Source of the DNA: Nitratireductor basaltis
GTDB lineage: Bacteria > Pseudomonadota > Alphaproteobacteria > Rhizobiales > Rhizobiaceae
NCBI RefSeq assembly: GCF_000733725.1
Contig: NZ_JMQM01000001.1
Location: forward strand, 2,356,001 to 2,420,000
DNA length: 64,000 nt
Direction of reading: 5' to 3'
A program made the translations under genes and the position numbers. Each line of letters begins with the position of its first letter. The first letter of the stretch is position 1. Of the stretch, positions 57,893-64,000 are shown in pieces. The notes under the pieces are model-generated. The model did not search any database. It was not told where the DNA came from and saw nothing but the letters and a program-made list of their open reading frames with translations.

Positions 57893-58306
57893 TTACCGGC
57901 ATTCACCCCGGTGCAATACGCGGAAGTCCTGCGCGCGTGCCGAACAGGCATTGCCGAAGGTACGGATGCGGTTGCCGCGACGAGCGCAAACCGGTGCATA
58001 TTCGCGGGTGCAAACGCGGTTCAGACGATCCGGCCGCTCCGACTGAGGCGGACGGCGGCGGCACTCGCCGGGATGGATCGGACGCCAGCCTTCAGCGCGT
58101 GCGGTGCAGGCATTTCCGAAAGTGCGCTGACGGTCCCCACGGACAGCGCAGACCGGCTCATATTGCTGGGTGCACATCTGCGGACGATCCGGACGTGGTG
58201 GCATCGGACGTACCGGCCCCTCGTCCACCACAACCGTACAGCTTGTGATGATGAATGCGGCTGCGGAAAGAACCGACAGCCTGATTGTGTTAGAGATCAG
58301 TGACAA
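57893..58306 (-). CDS. Lipoprotein with two Kazal-type protease-inhibitor domains
   Basis: A 137-residue protein with an N-terminal lipoprotein signal (residues 1-23, ITSC lipobox). Two Kazal-like domains follow, near residues 45-82 and 99-136, each with C, VCA, NAC and GEC Cys positions (CTQQYEPVCAVRGDRQRTFGNAC-like core; second CTREYAPVCARRGN). The linker is Arg/Pro-rich. Kazal domains inhibit serine proteases; in bacteria such lipoproteins may protect against host or neighbour proteases. The start is a TTG with GGAGGG eight bases before it; no ATG fits. Its length is small for the family. Confidence 0.8.
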   Translation of the reverse strand: MSLISNTIRLSVLSAAAFIITSCTVVVDEGPVRPMPPRPDRPQMCTQQYEPVCAVRGDRQRTFGNACTARAEGWRPIHPGECRRRPPQSERPDRLNRVCTREYAPVCARRGNRIRTFGNACSARAQDFRVLHRGECR

Positions 58307-58368
58307 TGCTCATTCCCTCCGAAAAAGCCCGATAATGCCGAACCAACGGCGGGCTTGCAGGTTCCAAA

Positions 58369-59613
58369 CTAGCGCAATCGTCCCAGAAGTTCACGATCAG
58401 GAAAGCAGGTGGTTAACACTTCCTGACGCTCCTGCCAGACACCGATTGAGCGCCGCGTCTTGAAACCCACCAAGCCATCGGCTCCGCCAACATCAAATCC
58501 CTGTGCCTCCAGACTGCGCTGCATGGTTGCCACCTGTCCCCGCGTCATGGCGTCTACCTTGCGCCACGGCGTCTGGAAGGTGATGTCGCCATACATGATC
58601 CGGTCGGCCGCATGACCGACAAAGAGAGCGTACAGATCGCTCTCATTATAGTCCTTTAAGCGATAGAAGTTCGGCGTGACGAGGAAGGCCGGGCCATAGC
58701 GGCCGGCAGGCAGCATCAGAAAGGCTTCGCCATTCAGTTCATGTGCGGGGAAGGCCTTGCCGCCGACACGGTTGATGCCGAAAGACTGCCACTCGCGAAT
58801 GGTCCTTCCGCGATCGGGCCCTTCCAGAGCACAGGACACATTGTCCGGCAGCACCACTTCGAAACCCCAGTCACGCCCGCGCACCCAGCCATGCACCGCC
58901 AGGTAATTGGCGATGGAGGCCAGCGTATCGGCTTGCGAGCTCCAGATATCGGCACGCCCGTCGCCATCGCCATCGGCGGCAAATTTGAGATAGGAAGTCG
59001 GCATGAATTGCGGCTGTCCCATCGCGCCTGCCCATGACGACTTCATCTGGCGCGGATTGATGCCGGATTGCTGCACCATTTTCAGTGCAGCCAGTACTTC
59101 CGCGCGGAACATGTCCTTGCGGCGCGAGAGGAAGGCTTTCGTGCCCAGCACCTCAAAAGCGTCATGCGGGATCTTCGCGTTCCCAAAGCCGGATTCGCGT
59201 CCCCAGATGGCCAGAACGATACCGCGCGGCACGCCGTAGCGCTTCTCGATGGCGGCCAGAGTTGACGCATGGCGCGAGGCCATGCTGCGTCCACCGGAAA
59301 CGACACCGCCAATATGCTGAAAATAGGCGGAAGGCGCGCGAAACTCCGCCTGGTGCTGTTTGCCGTCCACCGGCGCCTGCTTGCCGGGGATCTCCAGATC
59401 GGGCAGGTCAAGCTTCAGCCGCGTGCCCGCAAATGCCGCATTGAAGGTCGCCTGCGACACGCCTTGCGCGCGCGCAGCCGGCCACAGATCATTGGCCAGC
59501 CACTGGCGATACTGGTCTTCGAGCGAAGCCTTCGCCGGAGCGATGGCGGCAAGAACAGCAATGAAGGCGAGAAGCCCTGTCCTGAAGGACAGGCCAGGCA
59601 AGTTTTTCAGCAT
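58369..59613 (-). CDS. Lytic murein transglycosylase (MltB family)
   Basis: A 414-residue exported peptidoglycan lyase. It has a signal peptide (ending AKAS), the catalytic IWGRESGFGNAK near residue 140 with the Glu of GRESG, SSWAGAMGQPQFMPTSYL near 195, and a C-terminal peptidoglycan-binding domain (AMTRGQVATMQRSLEAQGFDVGGADGLVG). MltB-type enzymes cut the glycan strand to 1,6-anhydromuropeptides. It is read divergently from no neighbour; recR lies just upstream on the same strand with a 15-base gap. Confidence 0.9.
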   Translation of the reverse strand: MLKNLPGLSFRTGLLAFIAVLAAIAPAKASLEDQYRQWLANDLWPAARAQGVSQATFNAAFAGTRLKLDLPDLEIPGKQAPVDGKQHQAEFRAPSAYFQHIGGVVSGGRSMASRHASTLAAIEKRYGVPRGIVLAIWGRESGFGNAKIPHDAFEVLGTKAFLSRRKDMFRAEVLAALKMVQQSGINPRQMKSSWAGAMGQPQFMPTSYLKFAADGDGDGRADIWSSQADTLASIANYLAVHGWVRGRDWGFEVVLPDNVSCALEGPDRGRTIREWQSFGINRVGGKAFPAHELNGEAFLMLPAGRYGPAFLVTPNFYRLKDYNESDLYALFVGHAADRIMYGDITFQTPWRKVDAMTRGQVATMQRSLEAQGFDVGGADGLVGFKTRRSIGVWQERQEVLTTCFPDRELLGRLR

Positions 59614-59628
59614 CCGGCACCCGTTTTG

Positions 59629-60237
59629 TCAGTCGAAGGCCGTGCGTGATTTCAAGGCTGCGGCCAGCGTTCCCTCGTCAAGATAGTCCAGTTCGCCGCC
59701 AACGGGAACGCCGTGAGCCAGGCGCGTCACCTTTACTTCAAAATCAGAGAGCTGGTCGGTGATGTAATGCGCCGTCGTCTGGCCCTCGACCGTGGCATTC
59801 ACGGCAAGAATGATCTCGGAAACACCACCTTCTGCCACGCGGGAGACAAGGCTGCGTATGTTCAAATCATCGGGGCCCACGCCATCGAGCGGTGAAAGCG
59901 TGCCGCCGAGCACGTGGTAGCGCACATTCATGGCCGAAGCCCGCTCGAGCGCCCAGAGGTCAGACACGTCCTCCACAACGATCAGCGTCGCATCCTCACG
60001 CCGCGGATCGGTGCAGATGGTGCATGGATCACTGGTATCGACATTGCCGCAGCGCGTGCAGACCTTCACCTTCTCCGCCGCTTCCGCCATTGCGGCAGAA
60101 AGCGGAAAGAAGAGCTGCTCCTTCTTCTTGATCAGATGAAGCGCTGCCCGCCTGGCCGAACGCGGCCCAAGCCCCGGCACCTTGGCCAGAAGCTGGATCA
60201 GTCTTTCGATTTCGGGACCGGCGGTGGGTTTTGGCAT
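59629..60237 (-). CDS. recR: Recombination protein RecR
   Basis: A 202-residue DNA-binding protein that works with RecF/RecO in gap repair. It has an N-terminal HhH ([14 protein letters not shown]), a four-Cys zinc motif [13 protein letters not shown] near residue 57, and a Toprim domain ([17 protein letters not shown], then [19 protein letters not shown]). It is last in dnaX-ybaB-recR, and a 90-base interval with a large inverted repeat separates it from ybaB. Confidence 0.95.
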   Translation of the reverse strand: MPKPTAGPEIERLIQLLAKVPGLGPRSARRAALHLIKKKEQLFFPLSAAMAEAAEKVKVCTRCGNVDTSDPCTICTDPRREDATLIVVEDVSDLWALERASAMNVRYHVLGGTLSPLDGVGPDDLNIRSLVSRVAEGGVSEIILAVNATVEGQTTAHYITDQLSDFEVKVTRLAHGVPVGGELDYLDEGTLAAALKSRTAFD

Positions 60238-60242
60238 GAGTC

Positions 60243-60319
60243 AGTAAGCAGTCGGTAGTGAGTAGTCGGTAGTGAAACGCGAGACGCCGCTACCCACTAC
60301 TTACTACCAACTACCTACT
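60243..60319. repeat. Imperfect inverted repeat with internal direct repeats
   Basis: Two 30-base arms (60243-60272 and 60290-60319) are complementary at 25 of 30 positions around a 17-base loop. Each arm itself contains a tandem of GTCGGTAGTGA-like units (AGTCGGTAGTGA at 60250 and 60265). It lies between recR and ybaB in the presumed dnaX-ybaB-recR transcript. It resembles an intergenic palindromic repeat element and has no terminal T-run. Confidence 0.6.
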
Positions 60320-60327
60320 AGTTCTCC

Positions 60328-60651
60328 TCAGAACGGCAACTTCATCCCCGGAGGGATCGGCAGTCCTGCCGTCATTTCCTGTGTCTTTTCCTGCATGGCT
60401 GCCTCGACCTTGGCCTTGGCGTCGTTATGCGCGGCGAGGATCAGGTCTTCGAGGATCTCGACATCGTCTTCCTTGAAGAGGGACGGATCAATTTCCAGCT
60501 TCTTCATCTCGAACTTGCCGGAAAGCGTTACCTTCACCGAACCGCCGGCCGCCTGGCCTTCGCCTTCCATCTGGGCGATTTCTTCCTGCATGGCCTGAAA
60601 CTTGGCCTGCATTTCCTTCGCCTTGCTCATAAGACCCATCAGGTCGCGCAT
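60328..60651 (-). CDS. YbaB/EbfC nucleoid-associated protein
   Basis: A 107-residue DNA-binding protein of the YbaB/EbfC family: [25 protein letters not shown] near 7-30 in part, [21 protein letters not shown] near 40, and [23 protein letters not shown]. The C-terminal Gly/Pro tail is typical. It sits between dnaX and recR, the standard alphaproteobacterial order. Confidence 0.92.
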   Translation of the reverse strand: MRDLMGLMSKAKEMQAKFQAMQEEIAQMEGEGQAAGGSVKVTLSGKFEMKKLEIDPSLFKEDDVEILEDLILAAHNDAKAKVEAAMQEKTQEMTAGLPIPPGMKLPF

Positions 60652-60676
60652 GGCTTATCTCCAGTCCTGCTTGAGT

Positions 60677-62497
60677 TCAGTCTTCATCGGCCTCGTCGGG
60701 ATCGACAGGCACTTCGTCCTCGATCGCCGTTTCGGCTTCAACATCATCATCGGTGGCATCGGGGATGCGCACATCCAGCACCTTTGCACCGGGAAAGCTT
60801 TTCAGGATCGCAGCGACGGTCGGATCGGCCTTGGCATCGGCAATGACGGATTCGCGCCTGCTTGCCTCCTGATCGAAGAGCGTATCGCTACCCTCCTCGC
60901 GCGACAAGGTCACGATCCAGCGCCGGCCGGTCCAGTCCTTCAACCGGTTGGTGAGATCACCCAGAAGCGTTTTTGGCGCATCCTCGGTCAGATTGACCTC
61001 AAGCTTGCCCGGCTCGATCGAGACCAGTCGCACGCACCGCTTGAACTGCACCTTGAAGGCCATGTCCCGGTGCTTGTCGGCGAGGTTGGCAATGTCGGCC
61101 AGCGATTTCAGCGGAACCGCATCTGGTTGCGGCTCCGGCTCAGCCTGCGGTGCCGTGTGAAACTGCGGCGCCTGCTCGTCCTGCACAAGGCGCATGGTGC
61201 GCCCGTCGCTCGTGGTGGCCTGATAGTTCTGGCTCGCCACGGCCTGCGCACCGCCATTACCTGTATGGGCACCGCTGCCATTGCCGTTCAACCGCGGAGC
61301 TGGTGCGCCGCCTGCCGGCTGGTTCTCGATCTGCTTCAACGCCTCATCGAGCGTTGGCAGATTGGCGGCGTGAGCGAGCCTTATCAGCACCATTTCGGCC
61401 GCCGCGACCGGTCGGTTGGAATGTTGGACTTCCTGGATACCCTTCACCAGCATCTGCCAGGCGCGCGAGAGAACGCGTACCGACAGGCCTTGCGAAAACT
61501 CCAGCCCGCGCGTGCGCTCGTCAGGCGAAAGCGAGGCGTCATTGGCCGCTTCCGGCACGAAGCGGATGCGCGTGACGAGATGGTTGAACTCCGCCAGATC
61601 GGTCAGCACCGTCGCCGGATCGGCACCGGCGTCATACTGGTTGCGGAACTCTCCGAGTGCCGCAGCCACGTCGCCCTTCATCAGATGCTCGAACAGATCG
61701 ATCACGCGGGCGCGGTCGGCCAGGCCCAGCATGTCGCGTACGGTTACAGCTGTCACCGCGCCGGAGGAATGAGCAATCGCCTGATCTAGTATGGAAAGCG
61801 AATCGCGCACCGAGCCCTCGGCCGCGCGTGCCACCATCGCCAGCGCCTCATCCTCGACACTCACACCTTCCTTGTCCGAAATACCCTTTAGATGCTCGGT
61901 CAGAAGGGCGGCATCCACCCGGCGCAGGTCGAAACGCTGACAGCGTGAGAGAACCGTGATCGGAACCTTGCGGATTTCGGTGGTGGCGAAGATGAATTTC
62001 ACATGCGGCGGCGGCTCCTCAAGCGTCTTCAGCAAGCCGTTGAAGGCCTGCGTGGAGAGCATGTGGACCTCATCGATGATATAGACCTTGTAGCGCGCAG
62101 AAACCGGCGCGTAGCGCACCTGGTCGATGATCTCGCGAATATCATCGATGCCCGTATGCGAGGCAGCATCCATCTCGACCACGTCGACATGGCGGCCTTC
62201 CATGATGGCTTCGCAATGCTCGCCGGGAACGGTGAGATCGATGCTTGGCTGGTCGATCGTATCGGTCTTGTAGTTGAGGGCACGGGCGAGGATGCGGGCC
62301 GTCGTTGTCTTGCCCACACCGCGCACACCCGTCAGCATCCATGCCTGCGCGATGCGGCCGGTGGAGAACGCATTGGTGAGCGTTCGCACCATCGGCTCCT
62401 GGCCGATAAGCGTGGAGAAATCCTGCGGTCGGTATTTGCGCGCCAGCACCCGGTAGGCGGCAGTCTTGCCCTGTTCGCTCTGACCGGCGTCAGCCAT
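60677..62497 (-). CDS. dnaX: DNA polymerase III subunits tau/gamma (DnaX)
   Basis: A 606-residue clamp-loader ATPase. Walker A is GVRGVGKTTTARILARAL near residue 45, and the sensor/Walker B stretch is KVYIIDEVHMLS near 117. The four-Cys zinc module of E. coli DnaX is reduced: only one Cys (GEHCEAIMEGRH) is seen, as I recall for other rhizobial DnaX. The C-terminal tau part is long and acidic at its end. A frameshift site for gamma was not found. It precedes ybaB and recR on the same strand. Confidence 0.94.
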   Translation of the reverse strand: MADAGQSEQGKTAAYRVLARKYRPQDFSTLIGQEPMVRTLTNAFSTGRIAQAWMLTGVRGVGKTTTARILARALNYKTDTIDQPSIDLTVPGEHCEAIMEGRHVDVVEMDAASHTGIDDIREIIDQVRYAPVSARYKVYIIDEVHMLSTQAFNGLLKTLEEPPPHVKFIFATTEIRKVPITVLSRCQRFDLRRVDAALLTEHLKGISDKEGVSVEDEALAMVARAAEGSVRDSLSILDQAIAHSSGAVTAVTVRDMLGLADRARVIDLFEHLMKGDVAAALGEFRNQYDAGADPATVLTDLAEFNHLVTRIRFVPEAANDASLSPDERTRGLEFSQGLSVRVLSRAWQMLVKGIQEVQHSNRPVAAAEMVLIRLAHAANLPTLDEALKQIENQPAGGAPAPRLNGNGSGAHTGNGGAQAVASQNYQATTSDGRTMRLVQDEQAPQFHTAPQAEPEPQPDAVPLKSLADIANLADKHRDMAFKVQFKRCVRLVSIEPGKLEVNLTEDAPKTLLGDLTNRLKDWTGRRWIVTLSREEGSDTLFDQEASRRESVIADAKADPTVAAILKSFPGAKVLDVRIPDATDDDVEAETAIEDEVPVDPDEADED

Positions 62498-62605
62498 GAA
62501 AAATGCGCGCTCCCGTGATCGACGAAAAGGCTTCGCCGCTTCTTGCCGCTCACAGTGTCCCTGTCGTGCGCGAACACGTCAAGACGAACCTCAAGCGAAA
62601 TGGAA

Positions 62606-62708
62606 GGTGGGAGGCTGGCACGGTGACCCGTGCCGAGGCTCGTTAGGGCTGCTTCCTTCCGGACCTGACCCGGTTGGCGAGTGGCTCGTCCACCACCAAC
62701 CTCCCGAG
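62606..62708 (-). ncRNA. ffs: SRP RNA (4.5S/ffs)
   Basis: On the minus strand the conserved GGTCAGGTCCGGAAGGAAGC core with AGCC and the neighbouring CTAACGAG loop of the 4.5S RNA is present; the 5' (GGGAGG) and 3' (CCTCCC) ends pair at 62609-62614 and 62700-62705. The ends are approximate. It binds Ffh and targets membrane proteins. It lies upstream of dnaX on the same strand, a common position. Confidence 0.92.
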
Positions 62709-62971
62709 CCCCATATCGTCAATTCACGAACGGATTGCAAGGGGCTGTGATCGCGAGACGCAATGTCGCTTGCGACATCATGCCCATATTTCGCCACATA
62801 AACGAACCCATCATGGGCCTGCCCGGTGCGAACCAGCATTTCCCGCACCCAGGCTGATGTTCATCGAATTTGCTCCGGATTTTTTCGACGGAGCATCCCG
62901 ACAGGAGTGTTATAGAGCCTGTGCACCCAGCATTCTGCCCCGACATCCACACAAGCACGCCCGGCAACATC

Positions 62972-63301
62972 ATGTTTCTCGCTGTGGGAGGACTGGTGAT
63001 CGGCCTCGCATTTTCCACGGCCGCCTGGCAGATCATCACGCGTGAAGGAATTTCGCGCTTCTTGTGGCTGATACCCATAGCCATGCTTCTGTTCGGCACG
63101 GCCGACATTCACTTCGACCTCACTTCCCCTGCTCCGCCAAGGGCCGATCCCGACGCGCTGCTCGGCGAGGTGCAACAGGCCTCGCTCCGCCTGGGGGTGT
63201 GGTTGCTTTATTCGGGGCTGCTTCTTGTCATCCTGGCGATGTCCACGCTGTGGCTCATTGAGCGATTGCGGGAGAGATCGCATAAAGGGCAGGAAAGCTG
63301 A
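62972..63301 (+). CDS. Small membrane protein of unknown function
   Basis: A 109-residue protein with two hydrophobic segments (FLAVGGLVIGLAF near residues 2-16, LIPIAMLLFGTADI near 30) and a third near the C-terminus (LGVWLLYSGLLLVILAMSTLWLI). I recognise no family. An alternative GTG start at 62920 has a spaced AGGAG upstream. It precedes the HIT gene by 39 bases and may share its transcript. Confidence 0.5.
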   Translation: MFLAVGGLVIGLAFSTAAWQIITREGISRFLWLIPIAMLLFGTADIHFDLTSPAPPRADPDALLGEVQQASLRLGVWLLYSGLLLVILAMSTLWLIERLRERSHKGQES

Positions 63302-63340
63302 TCTCTGCCAGATCATCGCAATCACCGGGGGACAATCGAC

Positions 63341-63754
63341 ATGGGCGAAACAACCGCATTTCAGCTGGACGACCGGCTCGCCCGCGACAGTCACCCCGTC
63401 TCAAGGCTGGACCTGTGCGAGCTGCGCCTTGCGAATGACAGCCGCTGGCCATGGCTCATACTCGTGCCGATGGTCGCAGATGCGGTCGAAATTCATGATC
63501 TGAGAGAAGGTGACCAACTTGCGCTCGCACGTGAAACCGCAAAGGTGGCGCAGCTGCTCAAAAAGATCACCGGCTGTACCAAGATCAACAGCGGCGCACT
63601 TGGCAATGTCGTGCGCCAGCTTCATGTGCATGTGGTGGCTCGCAATGAAGGGGACCCGGGCTGGCCCGGCCCAATCTGGGGCCATGGCAAGGCTGAACCT
63701 TATGATGAGGCCGATCGTCAGAAGCTGATTGGCGCCATCCGCGAGAGTTTGTGA
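63341..63754 (+). CDS. HIT-family protein
   Basis: A 137-residue HIT-domain protein of the rhizobial type. The catalytic region reads RQLHVHVVARNEGDPGWPGPIWG near residue 92 (key motif QLHVHV), with the first His of the usual HxHxH replaced by Gln, which is normal for this subfamily and leaves the central catalytic His. The family hydrolyses or transfers nucleotide phosphoramidates; the substrate is unknown. In related genomes it pairs with nudC, as here. Confidence 0.82.
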   Translation: MGETTAFQLDDRLARDSHPVSRLDLCELRLANDSRWPWLILVPMVADAVEIHDLREGDQLALARETAKVAQLLKKITGCTKINSGALGNVVRQLHVHVVARNEGDPGWPGPIWGHGKAEPYDEADRQKLIGAIRESL

Positions 63755-63815
63755 CACTTGCCGCGCCTTTGCGCCTCTGATCTACCTTCCGCTTCAAGCA
63801 GGACGGAGTTTAACC

Positions 63816-64000
63816 TTGGATCACCGGCAGGATGTGAATGCGCCGAAGGCGTCCCTGAAACTCGCCTTCACGGGCAATCTCATCGATCCGCAGTCCGAAT
63901 CGCGCAATGAGGAAAGCCTGCCTTCAGCACTTGCCGATCCTCGTGTGAGGGTGCTCGTGATGAGTGGCGGCCATCTCTTCATGAAGCAGTCCAGCGCAGG
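63816..64000 (+). CDS. nudC: NADH pyrophosphatase NudC (5' part)
   Basis: The frame begins at TTG 63816 with GGACGGAG seven bases upstream and runs off the window. The 61 visible residues (LAFTGNLIDPQSESR near residue 17, then ALADPRVRVLVMSGG) match the N-terminal domain that precedes the zinc ribbon and Nudix motif of alphaproteobacterial NudC. The catalytic Nudix box is outside the window. NudC hydrolyses NADH and de-caps NAD-RNA. Confidence 0.7.
   Translation, partial: MDHRQDVNAPKASLKLAFTGNLIDPQSESRNEESLPSALADPRVRVLVMSGGHLFMKQSSA

Noticed and set aside
60677-62497. DnaX thought degenerate for missing zinc-binding Cys
   Set aside because: I recall the same reduction in other rhizobial DnaX proteins, so it is a lineage feature and not damage.
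60677-62497. Programmed frameshift for the gamma subunit in dnaX
   Set aside because: No A-rich slippery site with a downstream stem-loop was seen at the expected place.
63341-63754. HIT protein thought inactive because the first His of HxHxH is Gln
   Set aside because: This Gln variant (QLHVHV) is normal for the subfamily and the catalytic middle His is kept.

Overview
The window looks like chromosomal DNA of an alphaproteobacterium of the order Hyphomicrobiales (Rhizobiales), probably a Phyllobacteriaceae/Rhizobiaceae-like genus. The evidence is GC-rich coding DNA, frequent ATGA and TGATG stop/start overlaps, and gene orders familiar from rhizobia: tsaB-rimI-olsA, miaB-phoH-ybeY-corC-lnt-HTH-metK-trmB, rimP-nusA-ylxR-infB-rbfA-truB, irr next to fabA-fabB-fabI, dnaA-dnaN-recF, dnaX-ybaB-recR and HIT-nudC. 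No insertion sequence, prophage, CRISPR array, tRNA or rRNA gene was seen. One structured RNA gene, the SRP RNA, is clear.

Layout. (1) 1-7.5 kb is an iron-uptake block: the end of a bicarbonate-transporter-like gene, a DUF2218 gene, a four-gene siderophore ABC system behind a RirA-type box, and an FbpA/FbpB ferric-iron system without its own ATPase. (2) 7.5-12 kb is accessory: a GGDEF-EAL protein, then an FNT-family channel and two small secreted proteins whose upstream regions carry GGAAC-N16-[CT]GTT motifs typical of the general stress sigma factor EcfG. (3) 12-26.5 kb holds malate synthase G, tsaB-rimI-acyltransferase, a hydrolase/LysR pair, and the miaB-to-trmB housekeeping run. This run includes an lnt-like gene whose nitrilase domain has lost its catalytic Glu and Cys, and a metK leader with possible RNA structure. 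(4) 26.5-38.7 kb is the transcription/translation block (rimP to pnp), with an intrinsic-terminator-like hairpin just after the rimP promoter and an HWE histidine kinase between truB and rpsO.

(5) 38.7-43.8 kb has an RsmC-like methyltransferase, the unsaturated-fatty-acid genes fabA-fabB-fabI, the divergent iron regulator irr, and an SH3 protein. (6) 43.9-54 kb has a hydroxyacid dehydrogenase, thiF/moeB-recF-dnaN, dnaA, a long non-coding region with DnaA boxes and clustered GANTC sites, then rpsT, a crotonase, mutM and deoB. (7) 54-58.3 kb carries part of a Tad/Flp pilus system (two TadE-like pseudopilins, a CpaC N-domain protein, the Flp pilin and its prepilin peptidase), together with an orphan PhnD-like protein and a tandem-Kazal lipoprotein. 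(8) 58.4-64 kb has a lytic transglycosylase, recR-ybaB-dnaX, the SRP RNA gene, a small membrane protein, a HIT protein and the start of nudC.

Four observations most merit follow-up: the lnt homologue without its catalytic residues at the normal lnt locus, the cluster of three stress-promoter genes around 10.4-11.9 kb, the metK leader, and the DnaA-box/GANTC region upstream of dnaA. Functional names rest on motif reading and remembered family features; no database search was made.
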